A stretch of 8,475 nt of DNA from a bacterium (GTDB lineage Bacteria > Cyanobacteriota > Vampirovibrionia > Obscuribacterales > Obscuribacteraceae): contig JAUIJG010000222.1 of assembly GCA_030431355.1 (NCBI GenBank), positions 1 through 8,475 of the forward strand, written 5' to 3'. How positions within the stretch are numbered: position 1 is the stretch's first letter; every line of letters starts with the position of its first letter. Made by a program: the position numbers and the translations under genes. Below are positions 1-5,941 of this stretch, one piece after another. The notes under the pieces were generated by a model. The model was not told the origin of the DNA. It was given only the letters and a program-made list of their open reading frames with translations, and did no database searches.

Positions 1-87
1 GCCCTGGATACAATTAGAGAGATTGGCCGCCAGGTTAGAGAGAAAAATGCCTTTCCTGAAAGGGAGCTGGGGTTGATAGGGGTTTAG
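1..87 (+). CDS. 3' end of an unidentified gene (partial)
   Basis: Frame 1 is open from the window edge to a TAG at 85-87 and gives the last 28 residues of a protein (starting ALDTIREIGR, ending ELGLIGV). The fragment is charged and looks helical, and its use of AGA and GAG codons resembles the helicase downstream. Frame 2 is also open, to a TGA at 73-75, so the reading frame is not certain. The hairpin at 151-172 and the promoter at 188-216 would separate it from the helicase, which fits a gene end here. The fragment is too short to name a family. Confidence 0.42.
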   Translation, partial: ALDTIREIGRQVREKNAFPERELGLIGV

Positions 88-150
88 GTCCTTGTCTATT
101 GCGGAGTTGAAGAAACTATTCGGAGCTTGAAATCTTTACCGGGCTTGGCT

Positions 151-172
151 TTAGGCGGATAAAACCGTCTAA
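151..172 (+). terminator. Hairpin after the partial gene, possible terminator
   Basis: TTAGGCGG (151-158) pairs with CCGTCTAA (165-172) around the loop ATAAAA. This is an 8-bp stem with one G.U pair. It lies 63 bases after the partial gene's stop and just before the helicase promoter. No run of T follows, so it is not a textbook intrinsic terminator. It could also be a chance hairpin. Confidence 0.3.
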
Positions 173-187
173 TAAAGCAAACTTTCT

Positions 188-216
188 TTGACAACCGGAA
201 TTTGAACTGCCATAAT
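188..216 (+). promoter_or_regulatory. Near-consensus sigma-70 promoter for the helicase
   Basis: A perfect -35 box TTGACA (188-193) is separated by exactly 17 bases from CATAAT (211-216), which matches the -10 consensus at five of six positions. Transcription would start near 223, giving a leader of about 80 bases to the GTG at 304 or about 144 bases to the TTG at 367. It is the best promoter match I found in the window and is correctly placed for the helicase gene. Confidence 0.72.
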
Positions 217-353
217 GCCTGAAAAGGCCAAGGAGATAAGCGTTAGGCGAGATCTACCTTGATTCAGAGAAGATGCTAGGAAATAAAGAGAGCCAGGTCG
301 CCTGTGATAGAAGGGTCGCTGGAGAGAGCTAGCAGAGATGAAATTGAAGAGAA

Positions 354-359
354 TAAGGA
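354..359 (+). promoter_or_regulatory. Ribosome binding site that decides the helicase start
   Basis: TAAGGA at 354-359 lies seven bases before a TTG at 367, an ideal Shine-Dalgarno spacing. The longer reading frame begins at GTG 304, which has only a short AGG (295-297) upstream. Starting at 367 gives a protein beginning MIKFIELGLSKP, the usual N-terminus of compact DEAD-box helicases just ahead of the Q motif. Confidence 0.6.
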
Positions 360-366
360 TTACACA

Positions 367-1536
367 TTGATAAAATTTATCGAGCTTGGATTGTCCAAGC
401 CTACTGCCTGCGCCCTGGAAGAGATGGGCTATGCCGAACCGACAGAGATTCAAGAGAAAACAATACCATTGATAATGGAAGCCCGGGATGTGATGGCTTC
501 CGCCCATACCGGATCAGGTAAGACCGCTGCGTTTGCCCTGCCGATTATAGAATGCCTGGAAGATCCAGACGGCTTACCCCGCGCCCTGGTGCTTACCCCG
601 ACAAGGGAACTGGCATTACAAGTCGAGAAACAGTTCCGGCTTTTCGGGAAAAATGGAGATCTGCGCACTGTCACTATATATGGTGGTTCCAGCATGGCCG
701 CCCAGGCCAAAGCGCTTGAACAGGGAGCAGACATAATTGTCGCAACACCAGGACGTTTGTATGATTGCATCAAGCGAAAGATAGTGGACCTAAGCGCCAT
801 AGAGATCTTGGTTCTGGATGAAGCGGATCGATTGCTTGATATGGGCTTTATGCCTCAAATTAGAAAGATTGTCGATCGTCTTAGCAAAGACCGGCAGACC
901 TTGATGTTTTCAGCTACCATCGATAATCGGGTAGAGAGATTGGCACGCGCGTTTCTAATTGACCCTGTAACCATACGAGTCAATTCGGATCAAGTTGAGC
1001 CTTCTGAGATCGAACAGAGAATCTTCTATGTCAATGAATTCGGCAAGGATGCGATGCTTGCCAAGTTGATCAAGGAAATGGAGATGGACTCTCTAATCGT
1101 CTTTACCGGTACCAGGAGAAAAGCCACCTGGGTTACTGACCGATTGAACGATGCTGGAATCAAAGCAGAAGAGATTCACGGAGATATCAAACAGTCTCTC
1201 AGGGAAAGGACCCTGAAAGGCTTCAGGGAAGGTAAGTTCTCGGTTCTGGTGGCTACCGATGTGGCTGCCCGAGGACTAGATATCCCATCCATTACCCATG
1301 TAATCAATTACGATCTGCCCCAGGACCCGGAAGCCTATGTTCACCGCATCGGCAGAACCGGAAGAGCGGGTCGATCAGGTATAGCCATTTCCTTCATATC
1401 CGAAGAGCAGAGATTCATGCTGCGGGATATTGAAGCGGTGATCGGAAGAGTTCTTGATGAGGAAGCCGCGGAGAGACGTAAGCAGATCGCTTTACGTATG
1501 CGAACCCGCGGAGGCAGACGCCGCCGAATTATATAG
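367..1536 (+). CDS. DEAD-box ATP-dependent RNA helicase, RhlE-like
   Basis: Unwinds or remodels RNA duplexes using ATP in the cytoplasm. Members of this family act in ribosome assembly, RNA decay and cold adaptation. From the TTG start (389 residues) the motifs run in canonical order: upstream aromatic F4 and Q motif GYAEPTEIQ (21-29), motif I AHTGSGKT (46-53), PTRELALQ (78-85), TPGR (127-130), DEAD (151-154), SAT (182-184), motif IV near 243-249, ATDVAARGLDIP (296-307) and HRIGRTGR (326-333). Every catalytic motif is intact. The segment after motif VI resembles RhlE (MLRDIEAVIGR). The C-terminal tail is short and basic (RTRGGRRRRII), whereas many RhlE or CsdA proteins carry long RNA-binding tails. 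The frame also permits a GTG start at 304 with 21 extra residues, but the TAAGGA site favours 367. It appears to be a single-gene unit with its own promoter and a hairpin after the stop. The family is certain; the exact RNA substrate is not. Confidence 0.95.
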   Translation: MIKFIELGLSKPTACALEEMGYAEPTEIQEKTIPLIMEARDVMASAHTGSGKTAAFALPIIECLEDPDGLPRALVLTPTRELALQVEKQFRLFGKNGDLRTVTIYGGSSMAAQAKALEQGADIIVATPGRLYDCIKRKIVDLSAIEILVLDEADRLLDMGFMPQIRKIVDRLSKDRQTLMFSATIDNRVERLARAFLIDPVTIRVNSDQVEPSEIEQRIFYVNEFGKDAMLAKLIKEMEMDSLIVFTGTRRKATWVTDRLNDAGIKAEEIHGDIKQSLRERTLKGFREGKFSVLVATDVAARGLDIPSITHVINYDLPQDPEAYVHRIGRTGRAGRSGIAISFISEEQRFMLRDIEAVIGRVLDEEAAERRKQIALRMRTRGGRRRRII

Positions 1537-1565
1537 GTTCTGTCCCTCTAGATGATTACCTATGC

Positions 1566-1589
1566 TCTTTCACCCTATCGGGTGAAAGA
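1566..1589 (+). terminator. Perfect 10-bp hairpin after the helicase
   Basis: TCTTTCACCC (1566-1575) and GGGTGAAAGA (1580-1589) are perfect complements around the four-base loop TATC. The hairpin begins 29 bases after the helicase stop codon. Its position and strength suggest transcription termination or mRNA 3'-end protection. No T-run follows on either strand, so classical Rho-independent termination is doubtful. Confidence 0.5.
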
Positions 1590-1853
1590 CTACCGTATAT
1601 ACCCATCCCTAGATTGATGTTCGGTATTTTGGGGAAAGCTAGGATGATATTAAAGGGTGGAATCCAACCATGAAGTGTTGCTGATTGCATTCTGGATAGA
1701 CAGGCTTAAAAGTCATCTTCTAAAGGCATCAAGGAATCCATTTCTTAGTTCTTTCATTCTTCATCCGGAGCAACCGGGTTGAACTTACTTGCGGTTTGTT
1801 CGCATTTTTTAGGTATTGTTCAGGATGAGAAGTAGCAGAGAAAGGTCGGAATC
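1590..1853. other. Gene-free stretch before the unknown protein
   Basis: With the hairpin before it, this forms a 317-base gap. I see no credible coding frame, tRNA or repeat array. A small palindrome CAACC-G-GGTTG lies at 1771-1781. The only promoter-like pair near the next gene is weak (TTGCGG at 1789-1794 and TATTGT at 1814-1819, spacing 19). AAAGG at 1841-1845 is a reasonable ribosome site for the ATG at 1854. Confidence 0.5.
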
Positions 1854-2546
1854 ATGAACACTTACGAAACACTCTGGGGCATGGATGCAAAACACAAGCA
1901 GCCGCTTGATCATATTGATGAGCGAGCTGACAACGTCCACAAAATAATTGAGCAATATAAACGCTACGAGCATAACAGGAGATGCAAGTGTGAGTCCTGG
2001 ATAAACAGCCTTGCCTCCAAATTTGAACGCAACGGCTATCTTCCGGCACTTAAAAACACGTTGGTGGCAAGACCTGTCATTGGCTGGATTGGCAAGGTTT
2101 TTGATTTAATAGAGAACTACTCCGAACAGTTCAACAATAGACTCAGCTTCGGCGGCACGCTCATTGCCGTTCAACGTCCTTCTTTTCACCATGTCGGATG
2201 CCGGGAAGGGCGCCGGGACTGGATGAATGAAGAGGAGCGGTTGATTTATGAAGGGCATGTCTCCATGCCGCAAAAGTCGCTGGTGATTCGAGGAAAAGAG
2301 TATGAAGTCGACATGTTTCTGGTGCCAAGCAATCTTTTGCTCGGATTCAGCTCTAATAGTTATGGTGAGGATGACTTTCCTACTCTTGTCAGAGTTACCT
2401 TCAGCGAATTTGCCTCAGGTCAAGCTGTTATCCACTACCATGAAAACGGAGAGAACATAAAGCGTGTGCTTACGGAGGAGTCATTGCCGGAGCTAGCCCA
2501 ATTCCTTCTAAGCCATTTGATCCAGGCAAACTTTCATGTCGCCTAG
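1854..2546 (+). CDS. Hypothetical soluble protein, 230 residues
   Basis: I do not recognise this family. The ATG start has AAAGG eight bases upstream, and codon use resembles the neighbouring genes, so it is very likely a real gene. There is no signal peptide or clear membrane segment. Residues 1-100 look mainly helical and charged, with an RRCKCESW stretch at 42-49 (C44, C46). Residues 100-200 look rich in beta strands (GGTLIAVQRP, KSLVIRGKEYEVDMFLVP, LVRVTFSEF, GQAVIHYH). The end is a helix (SLPELAQFLLSHLIQ). Three cysteines (44, 46, 116) and H112-H113 could bind a metal, but no known zinc-finger spacing is present. It stands alone, 317 bases after the helicase and about 75 bases before the esterase on the same strand, so sharing a transcript with the esterase is possible. 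No function is proposed. Confidence 0.8.
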   Translation: MNTYETLWGMDAKHKQPLDHIDERADNVHKIIEQYKRYEHNRRCKCESWINSLASKFERNGYLPALKNTLVARPVIGWIGKVFDLIENYSEQFNNRLSFGGTLIAVQRPSFHHVGCREGRRDWMNEEERLIYEGHVSMPQKSLVIRGKEYEVDMFLVPSNLLLGFSSNSYGEDDFPTLVRVTFSEFASGQAVIHYHENGENIKRVLTEESLPELAQFLLSHLIQANFHVA

Positions 2547-2576
2547 GCTGCAAGGGGGCTTTCACTTCATTAAGTG

Positions 2577-2604
2577 TTGGATCACCAAACTTCCTCTTTA
2601 TTAC
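2577..2604 (+). promoter_or_regulatory. Weak candidate promoter for the esterase
   Basis: TTGGAT (2577-2582) and TATTAC (2599-2604) are 16 bases apart and match three and four of six consensus positions. If used, transcription would start about ten bases before the esterase start codon. That would leave almost no leader, which fits the lack of a properly spaced Shine-Dalgarno site there. It may be a chance match. Confidence 0.22.
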
Positions 2605-2622
2605 TGCTGGCAAAATTAGGTG

Positions 2623-3687
2623 ATGTGCATACTATCGCGTTCATCGCTTACTGTCTGTTCAGTAGCCGCTATTCTAATTATGGGATTTGAAGTTCTATTG
2701 CCGGCTCCGTTTCTTTCGTCCGCCATTGCGAAGCGGGCTTTCCATGCGTTGAAAGTGGATGGACGGCGAAGACGCTTCAGGGTTCATATTCCACCTCAAT
2801 ATGATGGAGTGAAGCAGCTACCTGTTGTCATCGTTTTACATGGAGCTGCCAGCAATACCATGAATATAGGCTTCGCCAGCCGCATGTCCAGGCAAGCCGA
2901 GCTTGAAGGCTTCTTTGCCGTTTACCCCAGTGGCACCGGATTTTTGCCCGGCTGTTTCATGACCTGGAATGCCGGAGGATGTTGTGGTCCCGCCAGGGTC
3001 AAAAAGGTTGATGATGTGGCTTTCATCGATCAAGTGATTGAGACCATGAAAGAGCGATACGGAGTGGATCCTGCCCGGGTATATGTGACAGGAATGTCGA
3101 ACGGGGCGATGATGGCTTATCGTCTGGCTCTTGAGTTGCCATATAAAATCGCAGCGATAGCACCGGTTGAAGGAGCGATGATGTGCCATCCGCCATTAGC
3201 AAAGGTGTCTTTCAGTGGTGCTGTGCCTGGACCAGGTGATGACCGGACGGCAGAGGCGGAGGCGACCCTTAGAGCTGGCGTGTTGCAAGACAGGTCGGTA
3301 AGTGTGGTGGCATTTAACGGAGACAGAGACAAAGTTATTCCAGTGGATGGCGGCACAGGTCGTTGGTTTGGTTATAAAATCAACTGTCCTTCCGCGCAAG
3401 ATTCGATAGATTTCTGGGTCGCTCGAAATCAATGCAGAAGCCAACCTGAAGTGCATCAGCTAAAAGGGGCAAAGAGATTCGTCTACTCGGGCGGTAGGCA
3501 TGGAGCCGAAGTTGTTCTCTACCGGGTTCAAGACCATGCCCATACCTGGCCTGGAGGTCCTGGAATTCCAAAACTCCTTCCTTCCAGTAAGCAAATTTCC
3601 GCCACCGAAATAATGTGTCAGTTTTTCTTCTCTCATCCCAAGAACACTTTGAAGGTGCTTCAAAGTAGATCCGATGAGGCCAGGTGA
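2623..3687 (+). CDS. Exported PHB depolymerase / feruloyl esterase family hydrolase
   Basis: Predicted secreted serine hydrolase of the alpha/beta fold, Esterase_PHB (LpqC-like) family, which cleaves polyhydroxyalkanoate oligomers or carbohydrate-linked phenolic esters. From ATG 2623 (354 residues), residues 1-36 look like a Sec signal peptide with one Arg, a long hydrophobic core and an AIA cleavage site. The oxyanion-loop LHG lies at 72-74. The family signature WNAGGCCG is at 115-122 and the nucleophile elbow GMSNG at 157-161 (Ser159). The likely acid is Asp236 in NGDRDKVIP and the likely base His307 in HAHTWPGG. Several cysteines may form disulfides, as expected outside the cytoplasm. A GTG at 2620 directly precedes the ATG. 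Neither has a well-spaced ribosome site (AGG is only two bases from the ATG). The 3' end overlaps the convergent NUDIX gene by 28 bases. Family is clear; the substrate, polymer or plant ester, cannot be decided from sequence. Confidence 0.9.
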   Translation: MCILSRSSLTVCSVAAILIMGFEVLLPAPFLSSAIAKRAFHALKVDGRRRRFRVHIPPQYDGVKQLPVVIVLHGAASNTMNIGFASRMSRQAELEGFFAVYPSGTGFLPGCFMTWNAGGCCGPARVKKVDDVAFIDQVIETMKERYGVDPARVYVTGMSNGAMMAYRLALELPYKIAAIAPVEGAMMCHPPLAKVSFSGAVPGPGDDRTAEAEATLRAGVLQDRSVSVVAFNGDRDKVIPVDGGTGRWFGYKINCPSAQDSIDFWVARNQCRSQPEVHQLKGAKRFVYSGGRHGAEVVLYRVQDHAHTWPGGPGIPKLLPSSKQISATEIMCQFFFSHPKNTLKVLQSRSDEAR

Positions 3688-4193
3688 TTTTTGAGTATTT
3701 GCGGAAGATCTTCCGGATAGAATTTTTCCCCAGTGGATTGCAGCTCGTGAATATGCCACCATCTGTGATCCACCATTACTTCCAACTCCAGATCAGTCTG
3801 ATTGTTTTTGGAGAGTTCGGTTTCATCCCGATGCAATACATAGAAACGTTCTATGGCATATGCTTCGCCGCCTTCCGGAAGTGGCAGAACAAACCGTCGC
3901 TCCGCAATGTGCGAGTCCACAGAATCAATTTTGATTCCGGTCTCTTCAAATAGCTCTCTTATGGCAGCTTGTTCAAAACTCTCACCTGGATCCAGTGCTC
4001 CTCCAGGAGTAGCCCAGAAGACCGAGCCGGCAAGCGCTCCTTCTTTAAAATCGAACTTGAATAGCAGTACTCGATGCTGCTTATCTAGAACTAGAAGTCG
4101 AGCTGAGGGTCTTTCTACCCGTTTTCTGGTATCCGGTTTTTTCTCATTCAGGTCGCTTCTGTCCGGATTATGAATGTTTTTGGATTTGGTCAT
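3660..4193 (-). CDS. NUDIX hydrolase
   Basis: Cytoplasmic Mg-dependent pyrophosphohydrolase acting on a nucleoside diphosphate linked to another group X. The NUDIX box GX5EX7REUXEEXGU is exact: Gly65, Glu71, Arg79-Glu80, Glu83-Glu84, Gly86 and Ile87, so the metal-binding residues are complete. The core starts near residue 28 (RPSARLLVLD) with the usual strand before the box (FWATPGGALDPGE). The first 25 residues are polar and charged and probably disordered, an extension that small NUDIX proteins often lack. At 177 residues it is within the family's range. The ATG at 4193 is the only Met before residue 140, but no good Shine-Dalgarno site precedes it. It is divergent from the aldo/keto reductase and overlaps the esterase tail to tail. 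The substrate (oxidised nucleotide, ADP-ribose, dinucleotide) cannot be assigned. Confidence 0.93.
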   Translation of the reverse strand: MTKSKNIHNPDRSDLNEKKPDTRKRVERPSARLLVLDKQHRVLLFKFDFKEGALAGSVFWATPGGALDPGESFEQAAIRELFEETGIKIDSVDSHIAERRFVLPLPEGGEAYAIERFYVLHRDETELSKNNQTDLELEVMVDHRWWHIHELQSTGEKFYPEDLPQILKNHLASSDLL

Positions 4194-4222
4194 TCTAAGT
4201 CTACTGTTTTGAAATCAACTCT

Positions 4223-4252
4223 ATTTAAGTACAGTCTTGCTAACTATCTCAA
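4223..4252 (-). promoter_or_regulatory. Candidate promoter for the NUDIX gene
   Basis: Read on the minus strand, TTGAGA (complement of 4247-4252, five of six matches) is followed after 18 bases by TTAAAT (complement of 4223-4228, four of six). Transcription would start about 22 bases before the NUDIX ATG. The position is good but the -10 match is only moderate. Confidence 0.35.
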
Positions 4253-4267
4253 TCATCTCCCAGGAGC

Positions 4268-4287
4268 ATACATCAGATGTGATGTAT
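4268..4287. promoter_or_regulatory. Perfect 8-bp inverted repeat between divergent genes
   Basis: ATACATCA (4268-4275), spacer GATG, TGATGTAT (4280-4287). The two arms are exact complements, the form of a site for a dimeric regulator. It lies about 15 bases upstream of the candidate NUDIX -35 box and about 70 bases upstream of the reductase -10 box, so one protein could act on both genes. No regulator gene is present in the window. Confidence 0.45.
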
Positions 4288-4338
4288 CAGCATAGGTTGT
4301 CTCGAGGGATAATCAAGCGATCTGAATAAGGCTCTTAA

Positions 4339-4358
4339 ATTTTCTATTCACAGAAAAT
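4339..4358. promoter_or_regulatory. 7-bp inverted repeat over the reductase promoter
   Basis: ATTTTCT (4339-4345) and AGAAAAT (4352-4358) are perfect complements separated by ATTCAC. The dyad covers the expected -35 region and touches the TG of the extended -10 element at 4358. A protein bound here would block RNA polymerase, as a repressor operator does. The AT-rich arms make a chance match possible. Confidence 0.35.
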
Positions 4359-4366
4359 GATATGAT
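4358..4366 (+). promoter_or_regulatory. Extended -10 promoter for the aldo/keto reductase
   Basis: TGATATGAT fits the extended -10 form TGnTATAAT with one mismatch. Extended -10 promoters need little or no -35 box, and none is evident here (AATTTT at 17 bases). The start site would be near 4373, giving a leader of about 90 bases. The gene's ribosome site is GGAGA at 4452-4456, six bases before the ATG. Confidence 0.5.
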
Positions 4367-4462
4367 CGTCGACTAATCTAACGATAGTCTTTTGATAACT
4401 TTCAAGCAGAGTCTTGAGGTCAATGTGCTATTCCCATTTGAAAGATCAACTGGAGAGAAATT

Positions 4463-5326
4463 ATGGCTTTTACTACCTACAACAATGTCGAAGTTCCCAA
4501 TTTTATGTATGGGACCGCCTGGAAGAAGGAAGCAACCACTGATCTTGTGCGGCTTGCCGTGCAGTCAGGATTTACCGCCATCGATACTGCCAATCAGTTG
4601 ATTCACTATGATGAGAAGCGAGTCGGTGACGCACTGCAGTTGTTGAAAGATAATGGCGTCGGTCGAGATAAGCTCTTCTTGCAGACCAAGTTTACTCCGG
4701 TCAATGGTCAGGGTGATACCACTCCTTATGACGCTGGAGCCGAGTTGACTACCCAGGTGAGGCAGTCCATGGCAAGTTCTCTAGAGCATTTGAGAACTGA
4801 GCAGGTGGACTCATATGTGCTTCACGGACCCTATTCAAGATATGGATTGACTCCTTCGGACCTGGAAGTCTGGTCCGCCATGGAGGCTCTTTTGCAAGAA
4901 GGCAAGACTCGAATCATAGGGGTTAGCAATGTTTCCGCCGAGCAGCTCCAGTTGTTCTGTGAGAAGTCCCAGACGAAGCCCATGGTGGTTCAAAATCGTT
5001 GTTTTGCTGCAAGCGCCTGGGACAAAGATGTTCGTGAGATCTGTCGCAGGGAAGGCATCATATACCAGGGATTCTCTTTATTGACCGCCAATCCGCAGAG
5101 TCTCGGCAACCCATATATCAGGGATCTGGCTGAGAAGCTCAGTGTTACTGTACCGCAGCTTATTTTTGCATTCTCTGTTCAGATAGGCATTCTTCCTCTG
5201 ACCGGAACTTCCAGCAAAGAGCATATGATGGAAGATCTGGAAGCGGATAAAGTCAAATTGTCTGAAGAAGAAGTAAGTAGAATAGAATCGCTGGTCGCCT
5301 ATAAGTCCGTAGCTTCAAGGGATTAG
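4463..5326 (+). CDS. Aldo/keto reductase family oxidoreductase
   Basis: Cytoplasmic NAD(P)H-dependent reductase of carbonyl compounds with a TIM-barrel fold, 287 residues, normal length for the family. The start is well supported by GGAGA six bases upstream. The catalytic tetrad can be placed as Asp41 (AIDTAN), Tyr49 (IHY), Lys76 (LQTKF) and His121 (VLHGP). Further family marks are GVSN (153-156) and QNRC (177-180). The loop from Asp41 to Tyr49 is three residues longer than the usual DTAxxY, and the sequence DTANQ...HY together with FLQTKFT recalls a distinct subgroup of the family. The usual cofactor-binding segment IPKSV...R is replaced by LPLTGTSSKEH (244-254), so the Lys that contacts the 2'-phosphate of NADPH is missing from its normal place. 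It is divergent from the NUDIX gene, with a dyad over its promoter. The substrate is unknown. Confidence 0.92.
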   Translation: MAFTTYNNVEVPNFMYGTAWKKEATTDLVRLAVQSGFTAIDTANQLIHYDEKRVGDALQLLKDNGVGRDKLFLQTKFTPVNGQGDTTPYDAGAELTTQVRQSMASSLEHLRTEQVDSYVLHGPYSRYGLTPSDLEVWSAMEALLQEGKTRIIGVSNVSAEQLQLFCEKSQTKPMVVQNRCFAASAWDKDVREICRREGIIYQGFSLLTANPQSLGNPYIRDLAEKLSVTVPQLIFAFSVQIGILPLTGTSSKEHMMEDLEADKVKLSEEEVSRIESLVAYKSVASRD

Positions 5327-5425
5327 GCGATTTTCGCAAACCCCTATTCATTTTTCTACGCAAAGACTCGCCATCGCCCAGCACTGCCTGTATGATGGAA
5401 TATTCCCTGCGCTAAGAGGTATTTG

Positions 5426-5941
5426 ATGCCTTACAAAAGTAGAAAGCGAAGAGGCGGTTCCGGTGGTTCGGGCGGCGATGGTTCCGGTACTGGTGGACCC
5501 GGCGGTGGCGGTTACACCCCAGGGCAGAATCTACAGTGCAAAATTACCGATAGAGAGCCCGGTGGATACACTGTTATTGTAGGCAGGGAGCACCTTCCCG
5601 GGTATCTTTTGTCTGACAAAAATTATGATATAGGGCAGGTCTTAATCGCCCAGTTTTCCTGTGTGGACAGTTATCGCATGCGCATGGAAGAGATCGATGT
5701 TTATGAACAGCATTTTGGTATTGGTGGTCCGGGCATTCCGAGCGACGAGTCCGCCAATGCTCAGATCGAGCCTGGTCGTGTGAGAGCTGGTCTTGAGTTG
5801 CTGGATTCTTCCCCTGGAAGTGAGTCCGGCGCTACGCCTTTTCTCCATGTTGTCGAGTCCCCTTCGGATGCGGCAGGCGATGAAGATGAGGATGGTGAGG
5901 GAGATTCCTCCAACGTCATTGATTTATTTCGCGACAAATAG
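5426..5941 (+). CDS. Small protein with Gly-rich head, S1/OB-like core and acidic tail
   Basis: Probably an RNA- or nucleic-acid-binding protein; the function is inferred from its layout. AAGAGG (5414-5419) lies six bases before the ATG at 5426 and supports that start over the TTG at 5423. Of 171 residues, 1-9 are basic (MPYKSRKRR). Residues 10-29 are almost all Gly with Ser, Thr, Asp and Pro. Residues 32-90 have the strand pattern and Gly positions of an S1-like OB domain (GQNLQCKITDREPGGYTVIV, then LPGYLL, then IGQVLIAQF). Residues 100-150 look disordered. Residues 152-160 are acidic (DEDEDGEGD), ending NVIDLFRDK. No membrane segment or signal peptide is seen. It follows the reductase after about 100 bases and converges on the kinase with only 17 bases between stops. 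The S1 similarity is weak and based on pattern only; it could be another small beta-barrel. Confidence 0.82.
   Translation: MPYKSRKRRGGSGGSGGDGSGTGGPGGGGYTPGQNLQCKITDREPGGYTVIVGREHLPGYLLSDKNYDIGQVLIAQFSCVDSYRMRMEEIDVYEQHFGIGGPGIPSDESANAQIEPGRVRAGLELLDSSPGSESGATPFLHVVESPSDAAGDEDEDGEGDSSNVIDLFRDK

Noticed and set aside
217..228. GCCT-GAAA-AGGC hairpin as a leader element of the helicase
   Set aside because: The stem is only 4 bp and the predicted transcription start near 223 would lie inside it.
1552..1617. Small frame of 21 residues beginning at ATG 1552
   Set aside because: No ribosome site precedes it and it runs through the perfect hairpin at 1566-1589, which explains the sequence better.
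2836..3762. Several minus-strand open frames across the esterase
   Set aside because: They lie opposite a gene with a complete catalytic triad and family signature, and their products look like no known protein.
3684..4173. Long plus-strand open frames across the NUDIX gene
   Set aside because: They are antisense to an exact NUDIX box and their products are Ser/Arg/Pro-rich with no family features.
5391..5396. TATGAT as a -10 box for the OB-like gene
   Set aside because: There is no -35 match 16-18 bases upstream and no TG at the extended -10 position.
5453..5512. GGN-rich tract as a nucleotide repeat or mobile-element trace
   Set aside because: It is simply the coding sequence of the Gly-rich head, with varied third bases and no exact repeat unit.
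5917..5931. VIDLF near the end of the OB-like protein as a DNA sliding-clamp binding motif
   Set aside because: The clamp motif is QL(S/D)LF; here the key Gln is Val and Leu is Ile, so the match is too weak to claim.
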